From the NCBI RefSeq assembly GCF_004843725.1, contig NZ_CP039451.1:4222001-4286000 (forward strand): DNA of 64,000 bases, read 5' to 3'. Made by a program: the position numbers and the translations under genes. Below the pieces are notes generated by a model. That model was not told the origin of the DNA. It was given only the letters and a program-made list of their open reading frames with translations, and ran no database searches. This document shows, in pieces, positions 10,107 to 20,222 of this stretch (position 1 is its first letter; each line of letters begins with the position of its first letter). Source of the DNA: Psychroserpens sp. NJDZ02. Its GTDB lineage: Bacteria; Bacteroidota; Bacteroidia; Flavobacteriales; Flavobacteriaceae.

Positions 10107-10718
10107 CTATGCAAAAAAATCTTTCAAACCACTTAAGATGCTTTGTACAGCATAAGACGCTAATATTAACCCCATAATTTTACTTATTACGGTAATACCA
10201 TATTCTCCAATGCGCTCCTGTACCTTATTAGCAGCTAATAATAACAAACTTGTTAATCCAATAACAACAAGTACCAAAACTGTAGTTAATAATTGCTGCT
10301 GAATGTTATAAATATGATTATCAGTAAGCAAGACCACTGCCATAATAGCTCCTGGCGAAGCTATAGACGGAATAGCCACCGGGAAAATGGTCACATGTTT
10401 ATAGTCTTTAATACCATGTTTTTCTGTTTCTGGTTTACCCTCTCCAAAAATCATGGTTAATGCAAACAAAAATAATATCACTCCTCCAGAAATCTGAAAC
10501 GCATCTAGCGTCACATTCATTCCTTCTAAAATTAATTGACCAATAACTATAAAAAATAATAGCACTAAAAACGCTACAAAACTTGCTCTGATAGCAATAC
10601 GTTTTTTATATTTTTTGTCAAAATTTTTGGTCGCTTCCAAATACACAGGTATCGAACCTAAGGGATCAATAACTGCGAATAAAAATAAAAAGGTGGTTAA
10701 AATTTCTTTCATAAACAT
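10107..10718 (-). CDS. MarC family integral membrane protein
   Basis: The 203-residue protein has six predicted hydrophobic segments and the MarC/UPF0056 signatures FLFLFAVIDPLGSIPVY near the N-terminus and AIPSIASPGAIMAVVLL near 112-130. Inner membrane; the family function is not established. Its ATG overlaps the upstream DUF3124 stop by one base (TAATG), so the two are translationally coupled. A second Met at residue 3 is an alternative start. Confidence 0.92.
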   Translation of the reverse strand: MFMKEILTTFLFLFAVIDPLGSIPVYLEATKNFDKKYKKRIAIRASFVAFLVLLFFIVIGQLILEGMNVTLDAFQISGGVILFLFALTMIFGEGKPETEKHGIKDYKHVTIFPVAIPSIASPGAIMAVVLLTDNHIYNIQQQLLTTVLVLVVIGLTSLLLLAANKVQERIGEYGITVISKIMGLILASYAVQSILSGLKDFFA

Positions 10719-11227
10719 TATTCTATTTCAACACCTGTAGTTGTAAAAGATAAGCCCTGTTGACCAGAAGTAGATATCTGTACAGCTTCAAAGTAAGGTG
10801 GTTTAACATCTTTAGAAGCAATCCAATCAAATACAAAGTTAGCACCTGTACCGCCTTCAATATCTCTTTCATTTATGACAATCTCTATAGTCTGCATAGG
10901 CTTTACATAGATTGTCTCTGTGAAATAAGCTTTAATTAGATCGCCATTAGTATCATAAAAATCTGCTTCCTTTATAAAAATAGTATCTTTTTTATTAATG
11001 TTTCTTAAGCTTACCGTCGCTGTTAAATTATGTGTTTTGTGTTCCGTAACACTATAAATTTGAGAATAAACAGACAAATAACTTGATCCCGACACTAATA
11101 ACGAGTCCGTTAATGGTTTATTCCATTGCATCGCTTTCCAATTATTAGAGGGTACATAAGCGTTTTCATCTTTAGTTTCGCAACTAAAAGACGTTAAAAC
11201 AATAATAAATAGTACTACGTATTTCAT
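10718..11227 (-). CDS. DUF3124 lipoprotein
   Basis: The 169-residue protein has lipobox TSFSC (Cys16) and one domain (about 50-165) matching the DUF3124 pattern: LSVYSQIYSVTEHKTHNLTATVSLRN, then FTETIYVKPMQTIEIVI and a Gly-rich GGTGANFVFDW segment. The domain is a beta-sandwich of unknown role, here envelope anchored. Operon position: 3 bp after ytxJ and overlapping marC. Confidence 0.8.
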   Translation of the reverse strand: MKYVVLFIIVLTSFSCETKDENAYVPSNNWKAMQWNKPLTDSLLVSGSSYLSVYSQIYSVTEHKTHNLTATVSLRNINKKDTIFIKEADFYDTNGDLIKAYFTETIYVKPMQTIEIVINERDIEGGTGANFVFDWIASKDVKPPYFEAVQISTSGQQGLSFTTTGVEIE

Positions 11228-11230
11228 AAT

Positions 11231-11617
11231 TTAAACAAATTTAAATAAGTCAATTTCATTTATAGCGCCATGACTAGCATGCACAACCGCTACTCCATTT
11301 TTAATCACCAACAACTGCGGCGATTGGTGCATCACCTGAAATTTATAGCCAGCCTCATTAGAGACCTCTCTGTAATTTAATAAATCTAAATAGTATAAAT
11401 CTAAATTTATATCCAAATCAAAAGCAGCGACAAATTGATTCATAACCATACTACTAATACCACATCTTGTAGAATGTTTAAATATAACTTGCGTTTTCCC
11501 TTTAGACAATTTAGCAATGTCATCTAACTGACTAACCGTCGTTAAATTTTTCCAAGGCAGTATTTTCTTTTCTTTTGGCTCTTTAGAACCACCAAATAAT
11601 TTTCCAAACATAGTCAT
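11231..11617 (-). CDS. ytxJ: Bacilliredoxin-like YtxJ monothiol protein
   Basis: The 128-residue thioredoxin-fold protein matches YtxJ: VIFKHSTRCGISSMVM contains the single active Cys (TRCGIS, about residue 52), followed by LYYLDLLNYREVSN and the cis-Pro segment MHQSPQLLVI. In Firmicutes and Bacteroidota, YtxJ is linked to bacillithiol redox reactions, so its presence suggests the organism makes bacillithiol. It is first of a four-gene minus-strand run. A start at Met3 is also possible. Confidence 0.88.
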   Translation of the reverse strand: MTMFGKLFGGSKEPKEKKILPWKNLTTVSQLDDIAKLSKGKTQVIFKHSTRCGISSMVMNQFVAAFDLDINLDLYYLDLLNYREVSNEAGYKFQVMHQSPQLLVIKNGVAVVHASHGAINEIDLFKFV

Positions 11618-11880
11618 TTTATTTTAGCAATTTTCATTGCCCATAAGTTAAACAAAAATATCACTTTTATGATATTTATCATTGAATATGTCGAAACGTT
11701 TTAAGTAACTTACATAGAAATTAGAAACAAAGCTAAACTGACTAAAAGTCAGCTAAAAACAACACTTTAGCGACATTTTGTCTTGCAATTACATTTGGTA
11801 AGATAATTGAAATACAGCTAGCATAAAACAATTATAAACATAAGTTTTCGCTTATGCGGAACTACAAATAAACACACTAT
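11618..11880. promoter_or_regulatory. Divergent ytxJ/clpB intergenic region with TACATTTG element
   Basis: The 263-bp spacer contains TACATTTG at 11790-11797, an exact TANNTTTG match 84 nt before the clpB ATG, and a dispersed palindrome TTTTCGCTTATGCGGAA at 11845-11861. I do not see a CIRCE (HrcA) site. Heat-shock regulation of clpB is expected but not shown by the sequence. Confidence 0.45.
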
Positions 11881-14490
11881 ATGAACCCAGATAATTATAC
11901 AATCAAATCGCAAGAAGCCATACAACGCGCTCAGCAGATTGCGCAAAGTTATGGTCATCAACAAATTGAAAATGAACACTTTTTTAAAGCCATTTTTGAG
12001 GTTGATGAAAATGTATTACCATTCATCTTAAAAAAATTGAATGTCAATCTTAATGTTTTAGAATTAGCATTAGATAAGCAATTAGAAAGTTTTCCTAAAG
12101 TTACAGGAGCAGATTTAATGCTGTCTCGTGAAGCTAGTAAAACTCTAAACGAAGCGTCTATTATTGCAAAAGCAATGAATGATGACTACGTCTCTATAGA
12201 ACACTTTATTTTAGCTGTTTTTAAATCAAACAGTAAAATAGCACAAATGCTTAAAGACCAAAGTGTAACAGAAAAAGGTTTAAAAGCAGCAATAGACGAA
12301 TTAAGAAAAGGAGACCGTGTTACCTCGCAAAGTCAAGAGGAAACCTACAATTCCCTTAATAAATACGCTAAAAATTTAAACAAATTAGCAAGAGATGGAA
12401 AATTAGATCCGGTTATTGGTCGTGATGAGGAAATTAGAAGAATCCTTCAAATATTATCTCGTCGTACTAAAAACAACCCCATCTTAGTTGGTGAGCCAGG
12501 AACTGGTAAAACGGCTATTGCAGAAGGTTTAGCACATAGAATCGTAGATGGTGACGTCCCTGAAAATTTAGTCGATAAGCAAATTTTCGCCTTAGACATG
12601 GGCGCACTAATTGCAGGTGCTAAATTTAAAGGAGAATTTGAAGAACGTCTAAAAGCGGTTATTAAAGAAGTAACCGAAAGTGATGGCGATATCGTACTAT
12701 TTATTGACGAAATTCACACATTAGTTGGTGCTGGTGGCGGACAAGGCGCAATGGATGCTGCAAATATTTTAAAACCCGCTTTAGCTCGTGGAGAACTACG
12801 CGCTATTGGAGCAACCACTTTAGACGAATATCAAAAGTACTTTGAAAAAGACAAAGCTTTAGAGCGTCGTTTCCAGAAAGTAATGGTTAACGAGCCTGAT
12901 ACTGAAAGCGCCATTTCTATTTTAAGAGGAATTAAAGAAAAATACGAAGCACACCATAAAGTACGTATAAAAGATGATGCTATTATTGGAGCTGTAGAGT
13001 TATCTCAACGCTACATTACAAACAGATTTCTTCCGGATAAAGCCATTGACTTAATGGATGAAGCTGCTGCTAAAATGCGCATGGAAATCAACTCTAAACC
13101 AGAAGAATTAGATGTTCTGGATAGAAAAGTAATGCAATTAGAGATTGAAATCGAAGCCATTAAGCGAGAGAAAGACGAAAGTAAATTAAAAACATTACGA
13201 TCAGACTTAGCAAACTTAAAAGAAGAACGTAACGAAATCAACGCTAAATGGATTAGCGAAAAAGAAGTTGTAGACAACATACAAAACAGAAAGCAAGATA
13301 TCGAAAACTTTAAGCTTGAAGCCGAAAAAGCAGAACGCGATGGAGATTACGGTAAGGTAGCCGAGTTACGTTACGGTAAGATTAAAGAAGCTCAAGAAGA
13401 GTTAGAGAAATTACAGAAAGATTTAGCTGATAACCAATCTGAGAATTCTTTAATCAAAGAAGAAGTCACCTATGAGGATATTGCAGAAGTCGTTGCTAAA
13501 TGGACAGGCATCCCAGTAACTAAAATGTTACAAGGGGATCGCGAAAAGCTTTTAAATTTAGAAAACGAACTACACAAACGCGTCGTTGGTCAAGAAGAAG
13601 CTATTGTTGCGGTGAGTGACGCTGTAAGACGTAGTCGTGCAGGGTTACAGAATCCAGAAAAGCCAATCGGGACCTTCCTGTTTTTAGGAACAACTGGAGT
13701 TGGTAAAACGGAATTAGCCAAAGCATTAGCAGAATATCTGTTTGATGACGAAAGCGCGATGACTAGAATTGATATGAGTGAGTACCAAGAGCGTCATGCG
13801 GTAAGCAGACTAGTTGGTGCACCTCCAGGATATGTTGGTTATGACGAAGGTGGACAATTAACCGAAGCCGTTAGACGTAAACCTTATTCTGTAGTGCTTT
13901 TAGACGAAATTGAAAAAGCACATCCAGATACGTTTAATATTTTATTACAAGTATTAGACGAAGGGCATTTAACAGATAACAAAGGTCGTATTGCCGATTT
14001 CAAAAACACTATTATAATCATGACGTCCAATATGGGAAGTCAAATAATACAAGAACGCTTTGATGCTGTAAAAGATATAGATACTGCTATGGAAGGTGCA
14101 AAAGTAGATGTCTTAGCATTACTAAAACAAACGGTTAGACCTGAGTTTATAAATCGTATTGATGATATTATCATGTTTACGCCATTAACCAAAGACAGTA
14201 TCACGCAAATCGTGGGATTACAGTTAAAAGGGCTATCTAAAATGATAGGCAAACAAGGTATTACGTTTGACGCAACGCCAGAAGCTATTACTTATTTAGC
14301 AGAGAAAGGATATGATCCAGAATATGGTGCTAGACCTGTAAAACGCGTGATTCAGAAAGAGGTTTTAAATCAATTAAGTCGCGAGATATTATCTGGTAAG
14401 GTCACAACAGATAGCATTATTTTACTAGATGCTTTTGATGGCGAATTGGTCTTTAGAAATCAAGAGGCCTTAGTAACAGAAGAAGTATAA
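11881..14490 (+). CDS. clpB: ATP-dependent disaggregase ClpB
   Basis: The 869-residue protein has the complete ClpB layout: N-terminal Clp repeat domain (1-145), NBD1 with Walker A GEPGTGKT (about 204-211) and Walker [15 protein letters not shown], an M-domain coiled coil (about 400-530, presence of which separates ClpB from ClpA/ClpC), NBD2 with Walker A GTTGVGKT (about 603-610), and a C-terminal D2-small domain ending near residue 865. It rescues aggregated proteins with DnaK in the cytoplasm. Monocistronic, with its own terminator. Confidence 0.97.
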   Translation: MNPDNYTIKSQEAIQRAQQIAQSYGHQQIENEHFFKAIFEVDENVLPFILKKLNVNLNVLELALDKQLESFPKVTGADLMLSREASKTLNEASIIAKAMNDDYVSIEHFILAVFKSNSKIAQMLKDQSVTEKGLKAAIDELRKGDRVTSQSQEETYNSLNKYAKNLNKLARDGKLDPVIGRDEEIRRILQILSRRTKNNPILVGEPGTGKTAIAEGLAHRIVDGDVPENLVDKQIFALDMGALIAGAKFKGEFEERLKAVIKEVTESDGDIVLFIDEIHTLVGAGGGQGAMDAANILKPALARGELRAIGATTLDEYQKYFEKDKALERRFQKVMVNEPDTESAISILRGIKEKYEAHHKVRIKDDAIIGAVELSQRYITNRFLPDKAIDLMDEAAAKMRMEINSKPEELDVLDRKVMQLEIEIEAIKREKDESKLKTLRSDLANLKEERNEINAKWISEKEVVDNIQNRKQDIENFKLEAEKAERDGDYGKVAELRYGKIKEAQEELEKLQKDLADNQSENSLIKEEVTYEDIAEVVAKWTGIPVTKMLQGDREKLLNLENELHKRVVGQEEAIVAVSDAVRRSRAGLQNPEKPIGTFLFLGTTGVGKTELAKALAEYLFDDESAMTRIDMSEYQERHAVSRLVGAPPGYVGYDEGGQLTEAVRRKPYSVVLLDEIEKAHPDTFNILLQVLDEGHLTDNKGRIADFKNTIIIMTSNMGSQIIQERFDAVKDIDTAMEGAKVDVLALLKQTVRPEFINRIDDIIMFTPLTKDSITQIVGLQLKGLSKMIGKQGITFDATPEAITYLAEKGYDPEYGARPVKRVIQKEVLNQLSREILSGKVTTDSIILLDAFDGELVFRNQEALVTEEV

Positions 14491-14555
14491 TCACAAAGTT
14501 CTGTTAACACAAAATAAACGGTAAAACAGTACGTTTTGATTATGGTTGGTTAGTT

Positions 14556-14602
14556 GAAAAGCAACACAATACTTTACAAAAGTGGCGTGTTGCTTTTTTT
14601 TT
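14556..14602 (+). terminator. Rho-independent terminator after clpB
   Basis: AAAAGCAACAC/GTGTTGCTTTT stem with a 19-nt loop and a run of T. A GTG that could start a longer reading of the next gene lies inside this stem, which argues against that start. Confidence 0.85.
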
Positions 14603-14641
14603 GTTTTATATTGTAATTCTTTAACAAAAACCAACCTTAGC

Positions 14642-16558
14642 TTGATTACATCTTATATTAAAAAACATCTGGTCGTTCTTTTTATAGTAACCTCAACACT
14701 TGTTACATCTCAGACAAAGTTTAAACGTGTTTTGACCTCTGCTTCCGATTTCAACGCTTTAAAAACAACACCAAACACAAATAAATATGGTAACATTGAT
14801 GCGTTAAAAGTGGTTTTTGATATCGAAGAAAAACAACTATATTTTATTAATAGCAAAACCTACAAATACCATTACCGTTTTTGTAAAGGCTATTTAGAGA
14901 TACCACAAACCCTTAAAGAGTTCAATAATTCTAATTATAAAGCACAACATAAAGACAAGCGTTTTTTACTCGGAAACATTAACCATTATTTAGCCAATGA
15001 CACTTACAACCTAGAGCTTTCGCCTATTGATGATATGTTGATTGGAGACATTAAAACGTTTTACGACGCTATTAAAGAAGCTACATATTTCGAAAATTTT
15101 AATTTCTTTTTAAACACGTCTAGATTAGAAAAATTAAGATCAGTTTTAGGTATTCCAGCAATATCGGCTTCAGATTTGTATGGAGACCAAACCTATCAAG
15201 CAGTTAGTGCTCAAAAAAGCTATGGCTGCTTAAAATTTGTTGATGTTGATTCTTTAAAACAAAACAACATTACCAAGCATGATATTATAGTGATCAACCA
15301 ACCCATATTAGAATTACCGATTACCGCTGGTGTAATCACTACTATTCTGCAAACCCCTTTAAGCCATATTTCAGTTTTAGGAAAAAACAGACAAATTCCT
15401 ATAGCAGCATATACCAAAGCCATGCAATCTGATATTTTAAAAAGTTTCGACAATCAATATGTCTCTTTTGAAGTTACTTTGGACACCTTTTATATCAAAC
15501 CAATCTCTAAAGAGCAGTTTGAAAGAAAAACAAAAAAGAAGAAAAAAGAAACGTTGTTTTTAGAGACAAACATTAGTGTTAAACACTTAATTGATGTCGA
15601 CGATTTAAACCAAAATTCCATAAATACTGTTGGTGGAAAAGCCGCCAACTTTGGCGTATTGTATGATTTAGCTAAAAAAGAACAATTTAAAATTCCGGAA
15701 TCTGCCTTTGCTATTCCCTTTCATTTTTACGACACACATATCAAAGCTTCTGGTGCTGATGTTTTAATTAAACAAATGATTTACGATTTTAAAATCAATC
15801 AAGATACCAAAGCCTTAACCAAACAACTAAAAGCCATTCAGAAAAAAATAAAAAAAGCGCCTCTTAGCCCTGATTTAATAGCCAAAGTAGAAGCAAAAAT
15901 TAAAAGCTTAGGAGACTACACACGTATGCGTTTTAGAAGTTCGACTAATGCTGAAGATATTGTTGGGTTTTCTGGTGCCGGTTTATACGACTCTAAAACA
16001 GGAATTGTAGGAAGCGAAAAAAAATCTATTGAAAAAGCGATCAAAAAAGTATGGTCAAGCTTATGGTACGAACGTGCTTTTTTGGAACGTGATTACTTTA
16101 ATATTGACCAAAATAGTATTGCCATGGGGATTTTAGTCCATCGCTCCTTCCCTAACGAAAAAGCTAATGGTGTAGCCATTACTAAAAACTTATATCGAAA
16201 AAACTATTTAGGAAACGTAATAAACGTACAACTTGGTGAAGCCAGCGTCGTCCAACCTGAAGACGGTGTGACTTGCGATCAGGTTATTTGTTACTCCGGA
16301 TCGTCTTCCAAATTATATAACGATAAGCGTATTGTAGAGATCATTTCTCATTCTAACCTTAATAATGGTGACTTAGTAATGACAGAAGCAGAACTTATTA
16401 ACCTGTCTGAACAGTTGGAAAAAATAAAGAAACATTACTACTATAACGTTTATAAATCTAAGCAGAAATACCTAGCATTTGGTTTAGATATCGAGTTTAA
16501 ATTAGACAGTGATGACAGAGATTTGTATATCAAACAAGTACGCTATTTTAACGATTAA
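14642..16558 (+). CDS. Exported PEP/pyruvate-binding (ATP-grasp) domain protein
   Basis: From TTG 14642 the protein has 638 residues and begins with a good signal peptide (KKHLVVLFIVTSTLVTSQ). The longest open reading begins at GTG 14582, but that codon is inside the clpB terminator, so I prefer 14642. The C-terminal half matches the N-terminal nucleotide-binding domain of PEP synthase/pyruvate phosphate dikinase: NSINTVGGKAANFGVL, RFRSSTNAEDIVGFSGAGLYDS, KVWSSLWYERAF and GVTCDQVICYSGS. The phosphohistidine and PEP-binding domains of a full PEP synthase are absent. Substrate unknown; an exported ATP-grasp domain is odd. Confidence 0.75.
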   Translation: MITSYIKKHLVVLFIVTSTLVTSQTKFKRVLTSASDFNALKTTPNTNKYGNIDALKVVFDIEEKQLYFINSKTYKYHYRFCKGYLEIPQTLKEFNNSNYKAQHKDKRFLLGNINHYLANDTYNLELSPIDDMLIGDIKTFYDAIKEATYFENFNFFLNTSRLEKLRSVLGIPAISASDLYGDQTYQAVSAQKSYGCLKFVDVDSLKQNNITKHDIIVINQPILELPITAGVITTILQTPLSHISVLGKNRQIPIAAYTKAMQSDILKSFDNQYVSFEVTLDTFYIKPISKEQFERKTKKKKKETLFLETNISVKHLIDVDDLNQNSINTVGGKAANFGVLYDLAKKEQFKIPESAFAIPFHFYDTHIKASGADVLIKQMIYDFKINQDTKALTKQLKAIQKKIKKAPLSPDLIAKVEAKIKSLGDYTRMRFRSSTNAEDIVGFSGAGLYDSKTGIVGSEKKSIEKAIKKVWSSLWYERAFLERDYFNIDQNSIAMGILVHRSFPNEKANGVAITKNLYRKNYLGNVINVQLGEASVVQPEDGVTCDQVICYSGSSSKLYNDKRIVEIISHSNLNNGDLVMTEAELINLSEQLEKIKKHYYYNVYKSKQKYLAFGLDIEFKLDSDDRDLYIKQVRYFND

Positions 16559-16576
16559 ATAGTGTTACTGTAGTTG

Positions 16577-16600
16577 TAAAATCTAATTTTAGATTTTACT
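16577..16600. terminator. Possible weak terminator palindrome
   Basis: AAAATCTAATTTTAGATTTT, an AT-rich perfect palindrome 20 bp after the stop codon. It has no GC-rich stem, so it is only a weak candidate. Confidence 0.35.
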
Positions 16601-16660
16601 TATTCCATATTTAATGGTATCTTCAATAAATTAAACGACTAACCAAAACCAAAATACTAC

Positions 16661-17071
16661 ATGGGACTGTTCCATTTTTACGATATAGGTAATACTGATG
16701 TTTACGTTTTTGACGACTTTCTTATCAAACAAGTCAAAGAAGGTGCTTTTATAAATGATGAAGAAACAGAGCTATTTGTCGAAATCATTAAAAAGCATTT
16801 TGATAATAAAAATTTCGCTTTTATATCCAATAGAATCAACTCTTATTCTGTCAACCCATTAGTCTATACTGCAGCTGAAAAACTACCAAATTTAGTCGCT
16901 TTTGCAGTAATCACTGTTGATGAAAAAATGAGGGAAATATCTATATTTGAAAATAAATTTCACAATAGACCTTTTAATACTTTTGACAATCTAAGTGATG
17001 CTATCTATTGGGTAAGTGAAATTATTAAAGATAAAAATAAAACAAAATCCAGTGATTTTTTAGTGGATTAG
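16661..17071 (+). CDS. Small cytoplasmic protein of unknown function (STAS-like)
   Basis: The 136-residue protein has no signal peptide or membrane segment. Alternating strands and helices (VYVFDDFLIKQV, NKNFAFISNRIN, LVAFAVITVDEK, FDNLSDAIYWVSEII) resemble the SpoIIAA/STAS-like small alpha/beta proteins common in Flavobacteriia. The family call is by overall pattern only. It is monocistronic and convergent with the HEAT-repeat gene. Confidence 0.6.
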   Translation: MGLFHFYDIGNTDVYVFDDFLIKQVKEGAFINDEETELFVEIIKKHFDNKNFAFISNRINSYSVNPLVYTAAEKLPNLVAFAVITVDEKMREISIFENKFHNRPFNTFDNLSDAIYWVSEIIKDKNKTKSSDFLVD

Positions 17072-17125
17072 AGCATATCTAAATTTTAGTTATATGCAAA
17101 TTGATTAAAAACACTATGATTTCGT

Positions 17126-17938
17126 TTAATTAGCCACTTTTAACGCATTCAAAGCGGCAAGAAGCTCATCTTCATTTACCTCCTTTAATGTTCGATTCTC
17201 TTTTATTTTTTGTTCTAAAATTGGAATAAAACTTTGATCCTCTAAGGCTTCAATTGATTCTAATACTAACGAAACATGTGCGTCAATATTTTCAAGTTCT
17301 TTTAGTAATATATTTTTAATGCGTTTATCCTTCCTTTGGGCTAAACCAGAAATAGCTTCAAATCTAGTGTCGTCATCTTTATCAGAAATTCTTTTCCACA
17401 ATGCTGCTCTAATTTTTTCTGTATCAGTATCATTTTGACTACCTAACCCAAAAGTAGCCCAATCCCTAATATTAGAGTCCTTATCAGTTGACAACATTAT
17501 CAGAACATCATATGCTTTTTCATCCTCTACAGTGCTTAACGCAGCAACTAAAGCATGTCTAACATACACACTTTTATGATTCTTAAATTTACAAATTAAA
17601 TGTATTTGTTTTTTAGTCAATTTCTCATTGTTATGACTAATCCCATAAAAAATTGATGACACCATTTTTCTATCAACCTCCGTTTCCAAAAGTTTAAAAA
17701 GAATATTGATAATTTCTTTTTTATGTAATCTTGGGTAACCAAATTGAGACAAAATGTCTACACCTAAAATTCGGTCTTTTAAACTAATAGAATGTGTTAG
17801 CGCTACACACTTCTTAAAAACAGCTTCCGTTTTGCGCTTCCTCAATTCACTAACATAACTCCAATAATTTTTATTAGATTTATTTGTCAAAAGCCTAGTA
17901 AAAATCTTGTCTGTTGTATAATTTTGTAATGTATTCAA
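17126..17938 (-). CDS. HEAT-repeat domain protein
   Basis: The 270-residue all-helical protein contains several HEAT-like units (e.g. HKSVYVRHALVAALSTVEDEKAYDVL, DSNIRDWATFGLG, DDDTRFEAISGLAQRKD). Such scaffolds usually bind proteins or RNA; no catalytic motif is visible. It lies 13 bp downstream of mqo on the same strand and may be cotranscribed with it. Confidence 0.8.
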   Translation of the reverse strand: MNTLQNYTTDKIFTRLLTNKSNKNYWSYVSELRKRKTEAVFKKCVALTHSISLKDRILGVDILSQFGYPRLHKKEIINILFKLLETEVDRKMVSSIFYGISHNNEKLTKKQIHLICKFKNHKSVYVRHALVAALSTVEDEKAYDVLIMLSTDKDSNIRDWATFGLGSQNDTDTEKIRAALWKRISDKDDDTRFEAISGLAQRKDKRIKNILLKELENIDAHVSLVLESIEALEDQSFIPILEQKIKENRTLKEVNEDELLAALNALKVAN

Positions 17939-17951
17939 TATGTTTTTATTA

Positions 17952-19424
17952 TTATAATTTTAAAGCCTTCTTGCTTTTTTCTAATTGTGCTTTAAACAAG
18001 TCTTCAGTAACCTCAGCATTAAAAAAAGGAATCATTTTATGCATTATTTTTTTCCCTTCTTCAGAATGTAATACCTCAGGAAATGCTTTCTCTAATACTT
18101 CTAACATAACAGATGTTGCTGTAGAAGCTCCAGGAGAAGCACCTAACAAACAAGTAACACTTCCATTTTTACTACTGACTACTTCTGTCCCAAATTGTAA
18201 AACGCCACCTTCAAACTCGTCTTTTTTAATAATTTGAACACGTTGCCCTGCTACTAAAATTTCCCAATCGTCACTATTTGCATCTTTTACAAACTTCCGT
18301 AACTCCGTCATACGATCTTCATGAGATGAGGTCACTTGCTCGATCAAATATCTAGTTAAAGGTAGATTATGCCAAAAAGCACCTAATAAAGGCGAAATAT
18401 TATCAAATTTAACAGACTTAAACAAATCAAAATTAGAACCCTCTTTTAAAAACTTAGGACTAAAACCTGCAAAAGGACCAAATAATAATTCGCGTTTACC
18501 ATTAATAAAGCGTGTGTCTAAATGCGGCGTAGACATTGGTGGATCTCCCAACCCGGCCTTACTGTATACTTTAGCATTGTGTTGCTTTATAAGATCTTCA
18601 TTTTTACAAACTAACCACTCTCCGCTTATCGGAAAACCACCGTAGCCTTCTTTTTCTTCAATTTCTACTTTTTGAAGTAATAATAAGCTTCCGCCACCGG
18701 CTCCAATAAAAACGTGTTTAGACTCTAAATTAAATTCGGCTTTAGTTTTCAAGTTTTTAACCGCTACAGTCCAATCAATATCTGGACTAGGATCAATATC
18801 CTTAACCTCCATATTACAATAAACAGGTGTGTCAAATTTAGTTTCTAAAATATTAAATAAAGCCTTAGTCAACGCCCCGTAATTAACCTCTGTCCCTCTA
18901 TCAATTCTAGAAGCCGCCATAACCTCATTGTCTTCCCTATCATGCATTATTAAAGGAAACCACTCTTTCATTTTACTTTTATCTTTTGTAAACTGAATGG
19001 TATCAAACATGAAATGTTTTTTCATGGTCTCAAAGCGTTGTTCTAAATAATCAGAATTCTCTTGCCCCAACACCCAACTATGGTGTGGTACAGCAGCAAT
19101 AAAACCATCTGGATCTTCCAACAAACCTTCTTCCACTAAATAGCTCCAAAACTGCTTAGACTCTTCAAACTGTTGGCAAATTTTTATTGCTTTCTTTATT
19201 ACAACCTGCCCTTCTTCTTCAGGACAATAATTTAGTTCACACAAAGCAGAATGGCCTGTACCTGCATTATTCCAAGCAGCAGAACTCTCTTGAGCGACAG
19301 CATCTAAACGTTCGACAATTAAAACTTTTAAATCGGGTTTTAATATCTTAGAGATTAGTGCTAATGTTGCACTCATTATTCCACCGCCAACACAAATTAA
19401 ATCGTATTCTTTTTCAATATTCAT
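17952..19424 (-). CDS. mqo: Malate:quinone oxidoreductase
   Basis: The 490-residue FAD enzyme oxidises malate to oxaloacetate and passes electrons to the membrane quinone pool (TCA cycle and respiratory chain). Visible: N-terminal dinucleotide-binding motif CVGGGIMSATLAL (about 11-23), SSAAWNNAGTGHSALCELNY, SRIDRGTEVNYGAL, IGAGGGSLLLLQK, and C-terminal GASPGASTATSVMLEVL. Length and motifs are typical of the Mqo family. It is peripheral on the inner face of the cytoplasmic membrane and divergent from deoC. Confidence 0.96.
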   Translation of the reverse strand: MNIEKEYDLICVGGGIMSATLALISKILKPDLKVLIVERLDAVAQESSAAWNNAGTGHSALCELNYCPEEEGQVVIKKAIKICQQFEESKQFWSYLVEEGLLEDPDGFIAAVPHHSWVLGQENSDYLEQRFETMKKHFMFDTIQFTKDKSKMKEWFPLIMHDREDNEVMAASRIDRGTEVNYGALTKALFNILETKFDTPVYCNMEVKDIDPSPDIDWTVAVKNLKTKAEFNLESKHVFIGAGGGSLLLLQKVEIEEKEGYGGFPISGEWLVCKNEDLIKQHNAKVYSKAGLGDPPMSTPHLDTRFINGKRELLFGPFAGFSPKFLKEGSNFDLFKSVKFDNISPLLGAFWHNLPLTRYLIEQVTSSHEDRMTELRKFVKDANSDDWEILVAGQRVQIIKKDEFEGGVLQFGTEVVSSKNGSVTCLLGASPGASTATSVMLEVLEKAFPEVLHSEEGKKIMHKMIPFFNAEVTEDLFKAQLEKSKKALKL

Positions 19425-19504
19425 AGTACATTATTTGTAAAGTCTAAAGTTAATAACATTTTTATTTTATGACTATAATCATGAAAACTCTTTTTCAAAA
19501 AGTG

Positions 19505-19512
19505 TAAATTTG
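19505..19512 (+). promoter_or_regulatory. TAAATTTG -7 element before deoC
   Basis: Exact TANNTTTG match, 3 nt before the deoC ATG at 19516. If used, transcription would begin at or inside the start codon region (leaderless), so it may alternatively be chance. Confidence 0.3.
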
Positions 19513-19515
19513 ATT

Positions 19516-20184
19516 ATGAATTTAAATAAATATATTGATCACACCCTATTAAAAGCAACAGCCACCAAAGCAGCTATTATTACCCTTTGTAAAGAAGCGA
19601 TGGATAATACCTTCTTTTCCGTTTGTGTAAATAGTTGTCATGTTAGTTTGGCTAAAGCCGAATTAAAAAATAGCAAGGTTAACGTGTGCAGTGTTATTGG
19701 TTTTCCTTTAGGAGCCATGAGTACTATGGCCAAAGTTGAAGAAACAAAACAAGCTTTAAAAGAGGGCGCTGATGAGGTTGATATGGTCCTAAATATAGGC
19801 TTTCTTAAAAGTGGTGATTTTGACGCCGTTTATCAAGACATAAAGGCGGTAAAACAAATCATGCCTAACAACATCTTAAAAGTAATTTTAGAAACCTGTT
19901 ATTTAGAAGACCACGAAATTACTAAAGCCAGTGAACTTGCCATTAAAGCTGGTGCTGACTTTATTAAAACATCTACAGGATTTGGTACAGGAGGTGCAAC
20001 CGTACATGCAGTAACCTTAATGAAAAATGCTATTGGTAATGGCAACACCAAAATAAAAGCGTCAGGCGGTATTAGAGACACAACTACAGCAATGCAATAC
20101 ATTGCTTTGGGTGTAGAACGTATTGGAACTTCTAACGGAATTGCAATCGTTACTGGCAATGCTTCCGCAGAAAACAAATACTAA
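19516..20184 (+). CDS. deoC: Deoxyribose-phosphate aldolase
   Basis: The 222-residue TIM-barrel class I aldolase cleaves 2-deoxyribose-5-phosphate to glyceraldehyde-3-phosphate and acetaldehyde (deoxynucleoside catabolism). Motifs: IDHTLLKATA at the N-terminus, VCSVIGFPLGA, DEVDMVLNIG, the KVILETCYL strand, the Schiff-base lysine in DFIKTSTGFG (about residue 155), and KASGGIRD. ATG 19516 is chosen over TTG 19510 because it fits the family N-terminus. Operon with deoD 38 bp downstream. Confidence 0.96.
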   Translation: MNLNKYIDHTLLKATATKAAIITLCKEAMDNTFFSVCVNSCHVSLAKAELKNSKVNVCSVIGFPLGAMSTMAKVEETKQALKEGADEVDMVLNIGFLKSGDFDAVYQDIKAVKQIMPNNILKVILETCYLEDHEITKASELAIKAGADFIKTSTGFGTGGATVHAVTLMKNAIGNGNTKIKASGGIRDTTTAMQYIALGVERIGTSNGIAIVTGNASAENKY

Positions 20185-20222
20185 TTCCAAGCTTAAAAAA
20201 TTCAACTTAAAAACACCACAAA

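Noticed and set aside
13011..13280. Minus-strand ORF inside clpB
   Set aside because: Shadow of the clpB coiled-coil coding sequence with no independent support; the same holds for antisense frames in deoC, mqo, recN, the histidine kinase and others.
14582..14641. 20-residue N-terminal extension of the PEP-binding protein from GTG 14582
   Set aside because: The start lies in the stem of the clpB terminator and the residues precede a proper signal peptide.
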